Source of the DNA: Thiobacillus sp.
GTDB taxonomy: Bacteria; Pseudomonadota; Gammaproteobacteria; Burkholderiales; Thiobacillaceae
Reading direction: 5' to 3'
Length of the DNA stretch: 64,000 bases
Assembly (NCBI GenBank): GCA_024709165.1
Contig: JANJXF010000077.1
Span: 1 to 64,000, forward strand
In this document: positions 40,242-49,907 of the stretch, one piece after another
Layout of the letters: every line of letters begins with the position of its first letter
Position numbering within the stretch: position 1 is the first letter of the stretch
Translations under genes and position numbers: made by a program
The notes under the pieces: generated by a model
What the model saw: only the letters and a program-made list of their open reading frames with translations
Told to the model about the DNA's origin: nothing
The model's database searches: none

Positions 40242-41966
40242 ATGCGGCTTCCCATCAGCCTGAAAATCTTCAGCATCACCCTGGCGCTGCTTGCGCTGAT
40301 GGTCGTCGTCACCTGGCTGTCGGTGCTGAATTTTCGCAGTCTCAACAACCAGGTACGCGCGCTGTCCGACTGGTATCTGCCGCTGGAGCAGCAGGTGGCG
40401 AGCGTGGAAATCCTCATCCGCCAGCAGATGGTGCACATGGAACGCGTGCTGGCGGGCATGGAGGCGGCACGCCCCGATCCCGAATACCTTGCACGCGAGT
40501 CGAACGGTTTCGACATGCGCGGCGTCAACGCCGACCAGATCGTCGATTCTTCGCTGCGCATGCTGGGCGAAGCCGGGGCGCAGCAGGACATCCGCCTCGA
40601 CCGCGTGACCCTGGCGGTGCTGGGACGGCAGCTGCCGGCGATCCAGACCGCGCGCCAGCATTTTCATGCGACGTTCCGCCAGTTCCAGATCGAGGCCGAG
40701 GAGGGCAACCCACGCTCGGAAGAACGGGTCCGCGAGGCGCTGCTGCGCGAAAAGGACAGCGTCGACATCGAGATCGGCAAGACGCTCGACCTGTTGAACA
40801 CACTCACCCGCGACACCGCCGTGGCGGCAAAGCGGGAGGAGGCGCGCGCGACGACGCTCAATTGGATCGTCACCGGTATCGCCACCGCGCTGGGGCTCAT
40901 CTTCGCCGCCTTCGTCACCCGCTCGCTGGTCGATCCGGTCAAGCGCCTCCTGGGCGGCACCCGCGCCGTCGAGGCGGGCGACCTCGACGTGGAGATCAGC
41001 GTGCGCACCCACGACGAACTCGCCACGCTCGCCAGTTCGTTCAATCACATGGTGGTCGGTCTGCGCGAGAAGGAACGCATCCGCGAGACCTTCGGTCAGT
41101 ACGTCGATCCGCGTATCGTCAAGAGCCTGCTGGAGAGCCGCATCGCTGCGGACCGTGGCGAGCGCCAGGTGATGACCGTGTTCTTCTCCGACCTTGAAGG
41201 TTTCACACGCATGTGCGAAGACCTCACGCCGGACGCCGCGGTGCGCTTCCTCAATCGCTATTTCGCGATGATGGCCGAGGTCGTGCGCGGCGAGGAAGGA
41301 ATCATCGACAAGTACATCGGCGATTCCGTCATGGCGTTCTGGGGGCCGCCGTTCACCGATCCCGCCGAGCACGCACGGCGGGCGTGCGTGGCGGCACTGG
41401 GGCAGATGGAAAAAATGGTGCAATTCCGCGCCGCACTGCCGGAACTGTTCGGCGTGAAACACGGGCTGCCCGAAGTCAACGTGCGCATGGGATTGGCCAG
41501 CGGCGAAGTCACCGTCGGCAATATCGGCTCCGACACCTCACGCGGCTACACGGTGATCGGCGATACGGTCAATCTGGCTTCGAGGCTGGAGCAGGCCAAC
41601 AAGTTCTATGGCACGCGCATTCTGGTGAATGAAACGACGCGTCGGCTCGCCGGCGACGCGCTGGCGTACCGTGAGATCGACAGCTTGCGCGTGGCAGGCA
41701 AACTGGAGCCGGCCCGGGTGTACGAGCTCGTCGGGCTTGTCGAGGAGCTGGATGAAACCACAGCGAAGGCTGTGCACGCCTATGAGACGGGGCTCGCACG
41801 CTATCGTGCGCAGGACTGGGACGCCGCCGAAACCGCATTCAGGGAATGCCTCGCGCGGGTGCCGGACGACCGGCCCGCCCAGGTCATGCTGCAACGCGTG
41901 GGTGTGTTTCGGCACGCGCCGCCCGGCGCGGACTGGGACGGGATCTGGGTTGCCCCGAGCAAATAA
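40242..41966 (+). CDS. HAMP-domain class III adenylate/guanylate cyclase
   Basis: 574 aa; VFFSDLEGFTRMCEDL, EGIIDKYIGDSVMAFWGPP, YTVIGDTVNLASRLEQANKFYG. Confidence 0.92.
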   Translation: MRLPISLKIFSITLALLALMVVVTWLSVLNFRSLNNQVRALSDWYLPLEQQVASVEILIRQQMVHMERVLAGMEAARPDPEYLARESNGFDMRGVNADQIVDSSLRMLGEAGAQQDIRLDRVTLAVLGRQLPAIQTARQHFHATFRQFQIEAEEGNPRSEERVREALLREKDSVDIEIGKTLDLLNTLTRDTAVAAKREEARATTLNWIVTGIATALGLIFAAFVTRSLVDPVKRLLGGTRAVEAGDLDVEISVRTHDELATLASSFNHMVVGLREKERIRETFGQYVDPRIVKSLLESRIAADRGERQVMTVFFSDLEGFTRMCEDLTPDAAVRFLNRYFAMMAEVVRGEEGIIDKYIGDSVMAFWGPPFTDPAEHARRACVAALGQMEKMVQFRAALPELFGVKHGLPEVNVRMGLASGEVTVGNIGSDTSRGYTVIGDTVNLASRLEQANKFYGTRILVNETTRRLAGDALAYREIDSLRVAGKLEPARVYELVGLVEELDETTAKAVHAYETGLARYRAQDWDAAETAFRECLARVPDDRPAQVMLQRVGVFRHAPPGADWDGIWVAPSK

Positions 41967-41992
41967 GGTGCGGATCGCGTGCGCGCGGATGC

Positions 41993-42262
41993 TTATTCGG
42001 CGAAGCCGTCCTCGCCGTGGCACGTGCACCCCGGCTCCTTGCTGACGCTGCCGTCGCAGCAGACGATCTTGCCGGCGCGGCAGCCGCAGATGCCCTTGTG
42101 CCCTTTGCAGCATTCGGTCTGGGTGAGCTGGGCGAGATGGTCGACAGGCGGGCAGGCGACGGCAGGGGGCGGCGCTTCGATGACAGCAGGGGGCGGGGCG
42201 TCGGCGGCCAGGGACAGTGCCGGCAAGAGGAAGAGCAGGGCGATCGACAGGCGTGAGAACAT
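41993..42262 (-). CDS. Small secreted cysteine-rich protein
   Basis: 89 aa; signal peptide MFSRLSIALLFLLPALSLAA; APPPAVIEAPPPAVACPP; ECCKGHKGICGCRAGKIVCCDGSVSKEPGCTCHGED. Confidence 0.7.
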   Translation of the reverse strand: MFSRLSIALLFLLPALSLAADAPPPAVIEAPPPAVACPPVDHLAQLTQTECCKGHKGICGCRAGKIVCCDGSVSKEPGCTCHGEDGFAE

Positions 42263-42588
42263 GAGCGGCTTCCCGGGATGGTGATGCGGATGTCAGTGTA
42301 TCTGATCGCAGGACGCGGCATGGGTTCCATCGTGTGGCGACCTTCATGAACGAGCTGCCATGCGCCGCCTTCGGCGACGTCCGCGAGTCGGGTGCGTCGT
42401 CCGGCCGTGTTGCGCCCGACGATTGGGCGCCGGCCGTTGTCGCGGCCCTGGCGGTATCGGATGCACAGCTGGAAGCCCATGCTGCACTGCTCGAAGCGGG
42501 TTATCGTTCCAGTCTTGCAGAATGCACACCCCTGTCGTCGGGACAGTGATTCGGCATAATCGAGGCTGTCCCCCTCTCCGCCTCAGCC

Positions 42589-45024
42589 ATGTCCGCTGCC
42601 GCCCTGTCGCCCGCCGAACTGCGTCTCACCATCGATCCCGCGACCCTCGATTTCGACGACACACGCGCGCTGGTCGACGAACCGCTGCCATGGATCGGGC
42701 AGGAACGTGCCGAGGCAGCGGCACGTTTCGGGCTGGCGATGGAGGCACCGGATTACAACCTGTTTGTGCTGGGCGAGACGGGCAGTGGACGCAGTTCGAT
42801 GTTGCGGCAGGCGATGCGAGACGTGGCGGCGCAGCGCCGGGTGCCGCCGGATCTGTGCTACCTGCACAATTTCGATGCGCCGGAACGGCCTCTGGCGTTG
42901 CGTCTGCCGGCGGGCGAGGGCCGCCTGCTGCGGCAATCGCTGGGGCATGCGATGAAAACCCTGCAGGAGGAAATACCGCAACGTCTCGATGGACCGGACT
43001 ACAAGGCGGAAGCCGCGCATATCGAACAGGCGTGGAAAGATGAGGTGGCAGGCCTGTATGCCGAACTCTCGGCGTTTGCCGAGATGCGCAGCTTTTCACT
43101 TCACCGTGAAGACGGGCGCATGGTGTTCACCCTCACCGGCAAGAAGGGACAGGCGCTGACCGAAGATGAGGTGCTGGCTCTGCCGAAGGCACGCCGCACC
43201 CAGGTGGAGCGCGGCGAACAGGAATTGCGTGCCGAGATCACTCGCTATATCGAAACGACCCAGCCACTGGAACGGGCGATGAACGAGGCGCTGGCAACGC
43301 TGCGCCGGCGGATGGCCAGGCCGTTGGTGGAGCGTGCCCTGGAGGCGATTCGCGAAGCCCTCAAGAAACAGATCAAGGATGCGGCCAAGCTGAACGCCTG
43401 GCTCGATGCGCTGCAAGCCGACCTGCTCGACGGGCTGGAGCTTTTTCACGGCGACGGCGAGGACGCCGAGCGGCTGGACGCGCTGCAAACCGTGCTTGCA
43501 CGTTATCGTGTCAATGTCGTCGTCGACAACAGCCGTCTCGCGGGGGCGCCGGTGATCGTCGAGGAGAACCCGCTGTTCCGCGCCTTGTTCGGCAGCATCG
43601 AATACCAGACCGAGAACGACGTGCTGGTCACCGACTTTTCGCGCATTCGTGCCGGCAGTCTGCTGTGCGCACACGGCGGTTTCCTCATGCTGCATCTCGC
43701 CGACGTGCTCGCCGATCCGCTGGTGTGGGAAAAGCTGCGGCGTTTTCTGCGCAGCGGCCGCCTGCAGATCGAGGAACCGGGGGTGTCGTTCTCGCCCATC
43801 GCCACGGTGTCGCTGATGCCGGAGGCGATCGACGTCGACGTCAAGCTGGTACTGATCGGCTCGCGCGAACAGTATTACGAACTGCAGGCGGCGGCACCCG
43901 ATGTCGCGCGCCACTTCCGCGCCAAGGTCGATTTCGCCGACAGGTTTCCTGCCAGTGCGGAGACGCGTCGCGCCTCGGCGATCTTCGTCGCGCATACCTG
44001 CCGCCAGCACGGCCTGCCGCACTTCGGCGGGGCGGCGGTGGCGCGTCTGCTGGAGGAGTCGCACCGTGAGGCAGGCGATCGCACCCGCCAGAGCGCATTG
44101 TTTGCACGCACCGAGGCGCTGGTGATCGAGAGCGCGACGCAGGCCCGCGCACGCGGGGCCAGCCGGGTGGACGCCATCGATGTCGAGGCCGCGCTGGCTG
44201 CGCGCGTGGCGCGCCACGACCATCCTGAGCAGCGTCTGCGCGAGGCCATCGTCGAGGGTGACGTGCTGATCGACGTGTTGGGTACCGCGACCGGCCGGCT
44301 CAACGGGCTGAGCGTGATCGACCAGGGCGACTATCGCTTCGGGATGCCGGTGCGCCTGTCCGCACGCGCATTCGCCGGCGACGCCGGGCTTCTCAATATC
44401 GAGCGCGAAGTCGAGCTGTCCGGCCCGGTGCACGACAAGGGCGTGCTGATCCTGGAACACTATCTCAACGGTCTGTTCGCGGCGAACACGCCACTCTCGC
44501 TCAGCGCCTCGATCGCATTCGAGCAGCAGTATCACGGCGTCGAGGGCGACTCGGCGTCCTGCGCGGAACTGTATGCGCTGCTCTCCGCGCTCTCGGGGCT
44601 GCCGCTTGCACAGGGCATCGCCGTGACCGGTGCGGTCAACCAGCACGGAGAGGTGCTGCCGGTGGGCGGCATCAACGAGAAGATCGAAGGCTGGTTCCGC
44701 GTGTGCGCGCAGATCGGCCTTGACGGCTGCCAGGGCGTGCTGATTCCAGAGCGTAACCGCCGCCACCTCATGCTGGACCCGGAGGTCGTCGCTGCGGTAA
44801 CGGCAGGACGCTTTCATGTCTACGCTGCGGCGACGGTGGCCGAGGGTATCGAGCGGCTCACCGGCGTGGCAACGGGCGATGCCGACGCCGCCGGGCGCTA
44901 TCCTGCGCAGAGCGTATTCGGGCGCGTGCAGACGCGGCTGCAGGCGTTCCGGCGTGCTTGCCGGGCCGCGCCCGAGCGTCGATCGCGCGCGAGTACCCCG
45001 CGCAAGCCCGGTCAGCCGGCCTGA
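42589..45024 (+). CDS. Lon-like ATP-dependent protease (AAA_32/YcbZ-like)
   Basis: 811 aa; GETGSGRS, LLCAHGGFLMLHLADVLADPLVWEKLRRFL, protease EGDSASCAELYALLSAL ... VGGINEKIEG. Confidence 0.9.
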   Translation: MSAAALSPAELRLTIDPATLDFDDTRALVDEPLPWIGQERAEAAARFGLAMEAPDYNLFVLGETGSGRSSMLRQAMRDVAAQRRVPPDLCYLHNFDAPERPLALRLPAGEGRLLRQSLGHAMKTLQEEIPQRLDGPDYKAEAAHIEQAWKDEVAGLYAELSAFAEMRSFSLHREDGRMVFTLTGKKGQALTEDEVLALPKARRTQVERGEQELRAEITRYIETTQPLERAMNEALATLRRRMARPLVERALEAIREALKKQIKDAAKLNAWLDALQADLLDGLELFHGDGEDAERLDALQTVLARYRVNVVVDNSRLAGAPVIVEENPLFRALFGSIEYQTENDVLVTDFSRIRAGSLLCAHGGFLMLHLADVLADPLVWEKLRRFLRSGRLQIEEPGVSFSPIATVSLMPEAIDVDVKLVLIGSREQYYELQAAAPDVARHFRAKVDFADRFPASAETRRASAIFVAHTCRQHGLPHFGGAAVARLLEESHREAGDRTRQSALFARTEALVIESATQARARGASRVDAIDVEAALAARVARHDHPEQRLREAIVEGDVLIDVLGTATGRLNGLSVIDQGDYRFGMPVRLSARAFAGDAGLLNIEREVELSGPVHDKGVLILEHYLNGLFAANTPLSLSASIAFEQQYHGVEGDSASCAELYALLSALSGLPLAQGIAVTGAVNQHGEVLPVGGINEKIEGWFRVCAQIGLDGCQGVLIPERNRRHLMLDPEVVAAVTAGRFHVYAAATVAEGIERLTGVATGDADAAGRYPAQSVFGRVQTRLQAFRRACRAAPERRSRASTPRKPGQPA

Positions 45025-46181
45025 AACAAACGGAACTGCGTGCCGAGCAGCACGGCAGCGGCGAGGAGAATCGCCGCGAGCAGGTTGAACGCGCTGGCAT
45101 AACCGGCGACCGTGACGACCCAGCCGGTGAGCACGGGCCCGATCGACTGGCCGACGTCCATCACCGTGCGCAACACGCCCATCGACGCGCCGAAGCGGCC
45201 ATTGCGCGTGAGGTCGGCAACCAGCGCTGAAGTGGAGGAGGTGACGGTGGCGAAGCCGAGGCCGAACACGAGGCTCAGCGCCGTGAGGCCGAAAATTTCC
45301 GACACCCACGGCAGCAGCGCGACGCTTGCGGCACCGAGTGCAAGTCCGGGCAGGATCACGCGGCGGCGGCCGATGCGGTCGGACAGCTTGCCCATCAGCG
45401 GCTTGGTGAAGACGATGCTGACCAGCTGCACTCCGAGGATGATGCCGATCTGCCACGGCGGCACGCCGAGTGCGGCGGCGTACAGCGCGAGGAACGCCTC
45501 GATCGCGCCGAACACCAGGTATTGCGCGGCTTCGATGGTGCTGACCAGGAGAATACCGCGGTCGCGCAACACCTCTTTCAGACTCGCCCAGAAACGCGGC
45601 CGCACCGATGCCCTGGCCGGCGCCGGCCTGCTCTCAGGGAGCAACAGGCCGGCGGCGAGCGCGAGTACGCCGCTGATCGCGCAGGCGACGTACACCGCCC
45701 CGTAGCTCGCCAGCGAGATCAGGAAACCGCCAAGAAACGGCGCCAGCGAGCGGCCGACGATAGTCGCCGAGGAATACGCGGAAAGACGCGTGGCGCGATC
45801 CTGCGTGTAGCGTTCGGCGATGGCCGCGCTCGCCACGGTGCCGAAGATGGCGGTGGCGAAGCCGTGGTAGAAACGCACGACCATGAGCTGCCAGGCGTTC
45901 TCGACCCCAAGATAGAGAAAGGGTGCGGTGGCGAACACGACCAGCGATGCGAGCATCACGCGCCGCGTGCCGAGATGGTCGGCGAGTGCGCCGGCCGGAA
46001 AGCTGATGAGCACGCCGGGGATCGTCGACGCAATGACGATCCAGCCGATCTCGGTCGGACTGGCGCCAAGCGACGCGGCAAACAGCGGCAGCACCGGCGT
46101 TTTTGACAATGTCGAACTGAAGATCGCCAGTGCGCCGATGGCCGCGATGAGAAAGAAGAAAGAGGGCGTGAGGGATTTCAT
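45012..46181 (-). CDS. MFS transporter
   Basis: 389 aa; 12 TM-like pattern, GKLSDRIGRRRVILPGL. Confidence 0.9.
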   Translation of the reverse strand: MKSLTPSFFFLIAAIGALAIFSSTLSKTPVLPLFAASLGASPTEIGWIVIASTIPGVLISFPAGALADHLGTRRVMLASLVVFATAPFLYLGVENAWQLMVVRFYHGFATAIFGTVASAAIAERYTQDRATRLSAYSSATIVGRSLAPFLGGFLISLASYGAVYVACAISGVLALAAGLLLPESRPAPARASVRPRFWASLKEVLRDRGILLVSTIEAAQYLVFGAIEAFLALYAAALGVPPWQIGIILGVQLVSIVFTKPLMGKLSDRIGRRRVILPGLALGAASVALLPWVSEIFGLTALSLVFGLGFATVTSSTSALVADLTRNGRFGASMGVLRTVMDVGQSIGPVLTGWVVTVAGYASAFNLLAAILLAAAVLLGTQFRLFQAG

Positions 46182-46278
46182 CGCGGTGCTTTGGAGTGTT
46201 CACTGATTGTAGCAACCGGCGTCGGGGGGGCGCGCTGTGCGCGCCTATACTTGGAGCTTGCCCATACTCCGTTGCCTC

Positions 46279-46764
46279 ATGGAAACCCAACTGCTGCTCT
46301 GGTTGTCTGCTGCCGTTCTGATCGCCGTCGGCATTGCCGGATTGATCCTTCCACTGCTGCCGGGCATTCCGCTGGTGTTCGCCGGCCTCGTGCTGTTGGC
46401 CTGGGCGGAAAATTTTGCCTTCGTGGGCTGGCCAACGCTTGCGCTGCTGGGCGTTCTTGCGTTGCTCAGCTACGGTGTCGATTTCGTCGCCAGCGCACTC
46501 GGCGCGAAGCGCTTCGGCGCCTCGCCACGGGCGATCGTCGGTGCGGTGCTCGGCGCGGTGGTCGGTCTGTTTTTCGGCCTGCCGGGTATCGTGCTCGGGC
46601 CGTTTGCCGGGGCGGTCATCGCCGAATTCAGCCAGCGCGCCTCCGTCGGCGCCGCCACACGTGCGGGCGTGGGTGCTGTGGTGGGGCTGGTGTTCGGCGC
46701 GTTGCTGAAGGTCGCACTTGCGTTCACCATGATCGGCGTGTTCGTGGCCGCGCGCCTGCTCTGA
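46279..46764 (+). CDS. DUF456-family membrane protein
   Basis: 161 aa; GLILPLLPGIPLVFAGLVLLAWAE...GAKRFGASPRAIVGA...GPFAGAVIAE. Confidence 0.85.
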   Translation: METQLLLWLSAAVLIAVGIAGLILPLLPGIPLVFAGLVLLAWAENFAFVGWPTLALLGVLALLSYGVDFVASALGAKRFGASPRAIVGAVLGAVVGLFFGLPGIVLGPFAGAVIAEFSQRASVGAATRAGVGAVVGLVFGALLKVALAFTMIGVFVAARLL

Positions 46765-46836
46765 GTGTGTGCTTTGTTTTTTTCCGCAAACTGATACGCT
46801 GAAAATACGCGTTGCGCGTAGCTGTGAGGAGGAATC

Positions 46837-47037
46837 ATGAGTGTTGCCAAGACCATCGAAATCACCGCCGCGTCGAAGAAGAGCTTTGACGATGCCATCA
46901 AGCAGGGTGTGGCAAAGGCGGCCGAGTCACTCGACAATATCACCGGCGCCTGGGTGATGGATCAGAACGTACACGTCGCCAAAGGCAAGATCAGCGAATA
47001 CGTCGTGCGCATGAAGCTGACGTTTGTGCTGAAGTGA
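46837..47037 (+). CDS. Dodecin-family protein
   Basis: 66 aa; MSVAKTIEITAASKKSFDDAIKQGVAKAAESLDNITGAWVMDQNVHVAKGKISEYVVRMKLTFVL. Confidence 0.95.
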   Translation: MSVAKTIEITAASKKSFDDAIKQGVAKAAESLDNITGAWVMDQNVHVAKGKISEYVVRMKLTFVLK

Positions 47038-47073
47038 ACGGGCGGACCTGGCGTTGCCGGTGACGGAGAGAGG

Positions 47074-47493
47074 GTGAGCAAAGACGGCGGCGGGCATCAT
47101 CGCCATGCGGTTCCGGTGCGGATCGTATTCGCCGCGTTCGGCACACTGTTCCTGCTGCTCGGCGTGCTCGGCGTGTTCCTGCCGGTGTTGCCGACCACGC
47201 CTTTCCTGCTGCTGGCGACCGCCTGCTATGCGCGTGCGTCGCACCGTGTCTTCAACTGGCTGTTGAACCATCCGCGCTTTGGCGCCCTGATCCGCGAATG
47301 GCGCGAATACCGCAGCATTCCCTATCGGGCCAAACGTACGGCGCTTGTGCTCATCGTACTGAGCTTCGCGTTCTCGATTGTGTTCTTCGTGCCGGGCTGG
47401 CCGGCCAGACTGGCGATGGGTGCCGGCGGGCTGGTGCTGATGACGTGGATCGCCCGCATTCCCTCGCGTGACGCGCCGTCTGGCGCGGGGTGA
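47074..47493 (+). CDS. DUF454 (YbaN-type) membrane protein
   Basis: 139 aa, GTG start; LGVFLPVLPTTPFLLLATACYARASHRVFNWLLNHPRFG. Confidence 0.9.
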   Translation: MSKDGGGHHRHAVPVRIVFAAFGTLFLLLGVLGVFLPVLPTTPFLLLATACYARASHRVFNWLLNHPRFGALIREWREYRSIPYRAKRTALVLIVLSFAFSIVFFVPGWPARLAMGAGGLVLMTWIARIPSRDAPSGAG

Positions 47494-47697
47494 AACGCCG
47501 GGGTGACGGACAAGGCGATGGCGAAGCGCGACAGTCCGCGGGCACGCGTACTGGATCGCTGACGGAGGCGGGGCCGGCGCGGCTTCCCCGTGGCAACACA
47601 CCGTCCTCGGTGTCCGGGGGGTGTTCAGGCTGCCTTTGGCGCAGAAAAGAGCGGCATCTGCGGATACCGGCTCCGCGGTCGTGGATAATCACGCCGC

Positions 47698-48837
47698 ATG
47701 AATGCGCTTCCCTACTGGCGCCTGTCCGGTTTCTATTTCTTCTACTTCGCTTTCGTCGGCGCGATGTCGCCGTTCTGGGGCTTGTATCTCAAGTCGTTGG
47801 CGTTCAACGCTTTCCAGATCGGCGTGCTGATGTCGCTGCTGCAGGTGATGCGGATCTTCGCGCCCAACATCTGGGGCCACATCGCCGACCACAGCGGGCG
47901 CCGCACCGCCATCGTGCAGATCGCGGCGTTCGGCAGCGTGCTGGCCTTCGCCGGGGTGTTCTTCGGCAGCGGCTTCTGGTGGCTGTTCGCGGTGATGGCG
48001 GCGCTGAGCTTCTTCTGGAGCGCGTCGCTGCCGCTGGTCGAGGCGATGACCTTGTCGCATCTGGGCGAGCGCACCGACGCCTACGGCCGCATCCGCCTGT
48101 GGGGCTCGGTCGGCTTCATCGTCATGGTGGTGGGGCTGGGCTATGCCTTCGATCACGTGTCGATTGCCTGGCTGCCGTGGGCGGTGCTGGCGGTGATGCT
48201 GGGCATCGCCGCGTTCGCGCGGGTGATCCCGGAGGCGGAGATCCTCGCCCACCCGGCCGACCACATCCCGCTGTGGGACGTGGTGAAGCGCCCGGAGGTC
48301 GCCTCGCTGCTCGCCGCCTGTCTGCTGATGGCGGTGACGCACGGGCCGTATTACACCTTCTACTCGATCTACCTGGTCGACCACGGCTACGACAAATCCA
48401 CCGTCGGCTGGCTGTGGGCGCTCGGGGTGATCTGCGAGATCGGCATTTTCCTCGTCATTCCGCGCATCTTCGCCCGGGTGACCCCGCGCCGGCTGATCCT
48501 GGCGAGCTTCGCGCTGGCAGTGCTGCGCTTCCTGCTGATCGCCTGGGGCGTCGAGTCGGCGTGGGTGGTGTGGGGCGCGCAGACGCTGCACGCCTTCACC
48601 TTCGGCACCTACCACGCGGCGGCGGTGGCGCTGATCCACCAGCATTTCCGCGGTCGTCACCAGGCGCGCGGGCAGGCGCTTTTCAACAGCCTGTCCTACG
48701 GCGTCGGCGGCACCCTGGGCGGCCTGGGCAGCGGCCTGACCTGGGAATCGCCGGGGCCGGCGTGGACCTTTACGCTGGCTGCCATGAGCGCAGCGCTGGC
48801 GTGGGGGGTATACGCGGCATGGGGTAAACAGAAATAG
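47698..48837 (+). CDS. MFS transporter (HcaT/MFS_1-like)
   Basis: 379 aa; YWRLSGFYFFYFAFVGAMSPFWGLYLKSL..., FGTYHAAAVALIHQHF. Confidence 0.88.
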   Translation: MNALPYWRLSGFYFFYFAFVGAMSPFWGLYLKSLAFNAFQIGVLMSLLQVMRIFAPNIWGHIADHSGRRTAIVQIAAFGSVLAFAGVFFGSGFWWLFAVMAALSFFWSASLPLVEAMTLSHLGERTDAYGRIRLWGSVGFIVMVVGLGYAFDHVSIAWLPWAVLAVMLGIAAFARVIPEAEILAHPADHIPLWDVVKRPEVASLLAACLLMAVTHGPYYTFYSIYLVDHGYDKSTVGWLWALGVICEIGIFLVIPRIFARVTPRRLILASFALAVLRFLLIAWGVESAWVVWGAQTLHAFTFGTYHAAAVALIHQHFRGRHQARGQALFNSLSYGVGGTLGGLGSGLTWESPGPAWTFTLAAMSAALAWGVYAAWGKQK

Positions 48838-48875
48838 CGGCGAGGCATTCGGATGGCGCTATAGGCCCACTGCCA

Positions 48876-48999
48876 ATGGGGGCATGTTGGCAAGTTTGTG
48901 GCGAGTCAGTTGCATCGGCTCGATGAAATTACGCGGCAGCACGTTGCCGGGGTGGACGGGCGCGACGTGATCACGCGGTGAAGGGTGCAGGCTGGGTGC
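48876..48999 (-). pseudogene. HigA-like XRE antitoxin remnant
   Basis: Minus-strand read APSLHPSPRDHVAPVHPGNVLPRNFIEPMQLTRHKLANMPPLAVGL*, matching HigA N-terminal pattern (HPGevL...F..P..LT...LA); no ATG, in-frame stop upstream, truncated. Confidence 0.6.
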
Positions 49000-49033
49000 G
49001 TTTTAGGAGGGCGTGGGCCATTCCAGCGCCCAG

Positions 49034-49423
49034 TCAAGCCAGCACCAATTCAATACCCGTCAGTGTCTCAGCCCGCTTGATCAGTTTCCTGTCGAACGTG
49101 GCGAATCTTCCGGCGTGACGGCTGCTGGCAAGGTGGAGCGCGTCGGCAAAGTCGAGTCCCTGCTCGAAACCATCGAGCGCTTCAGCGATTTCTCGTTGCT
49201 GTTCAAGGACGACATTGGGCAGGCCGACGAGCTTGCGCAAAGCCTGCAAGATGACGTTGGGCGGCAGTTCGTAGGAAAAGCGCAAGACCCGTTCCGACTC
49301 AAGCAGCACGGTCTTCGAGAGATAGATCTGCTCGCTGCTGAACAATGCCGCCGCGCGGCGCGTTTGTGTCGCGTCGTCATTGGTGAGCAGTCTGACGATG
49401 AGATTGCTGTCAACGCCGAGCAT
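49034..49423 (-). CDS. PIN-domain toxin (VapC-like)
   Basis: MLGVDSNLIVRLLTNDDATQ...LDFADALHLASSRHAGRFATFDRKL. Confidence 0.9.
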   Translation of the reverse strand: MLGVDSNLIVRLLTNDDATQTRRAAALFSSEQIYLSKTVLLESERVLRFSYELPPNVILQALRKLVGLPNVVLEQQREIAEALDGFEQGLDFADALHLASSRHAGRFATFDRKLIKRAETLTGIELVLA

Positions 49424-49670
49424 GGCGCGCCTTGACACCTTTTTCGATGGCGTCTTCCATGTCCTGAAGTGTTTTCGCGGGCCCTTGGTAGCCGGTGCAG
49501 CCGATCACCTCTTCCAGGCGCGTGGGCTGGAAGGGCTTGGCAGGCCGAAGCAGAACGCCGTCGGGTGTGTCTTCGACCATGAATTCAGTGCCGGGCAACC
49601 AGTGATGGGAGTCCCGCACGGATTTGGGGAGGATGATCTGACCTTTGCTGGATAACCGGGTTGTTTCCAT
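49410..49670 (-). CDS. AbrB/MazE-type antitoxin (VapB-like)
   Basis: 86 aa METTRLSSKGQIILPKSVRDSHHWLPGTEFMVEDTPDGVLLRP; overlaps PIN gene. Confidence 0.9.
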   Translation of the reverse strand: METTRLSSKGQIILPKSVRDSHHWLPGTEFMVEDTPDGVLLRPAKPFQPTRLEEVIGCTGYQGPAKTLQDMEDAIEKGVKARHARR

Positions 49671-49685
49671 TGGGTGGCCCTGATT

Positions 49686-49702
49686 GTAAGATCAAGTAAG
49701 AT
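49686..49702. promoter_or_regulatory. Candidate antitoxin operator: direct repeat GTAAGAT-caa-GTAAGAT
   Basis: Two 7-mers with 10 nt period just upstream of the vapB-like start. Confidence 0.4.
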
Positions 49703-49907
49703 TCAACTATACGCCCGGTTGTTGCGGGTGACAATCAGGCTTCCTGCGTCAGGTCGAGCCATCAGGACCGTACTACGATTTCAAGCCAGAATGCCCTGAA
49801 GGCAAGGGCTGAGTCCGCGCAAGATCAACAATCAACATGATCCGTGCCAGCAGGCCCCAAGCTATGAAATAATTGGCCTTTTCCGCGTCGTATCGTTTTT
49901 TATTCGC

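Noticed and set aside
42334-42549. 71 aa plus-strand ORF upstream of the Lon-like gene
   Set aside because: No convincing RBS, family or conservation evidence; could be spurious.
43096-45456. 786 aa minus-strand ORF
   Set aside because: Antisense shadow of the Lon-like protease gene; no recognisable motif.
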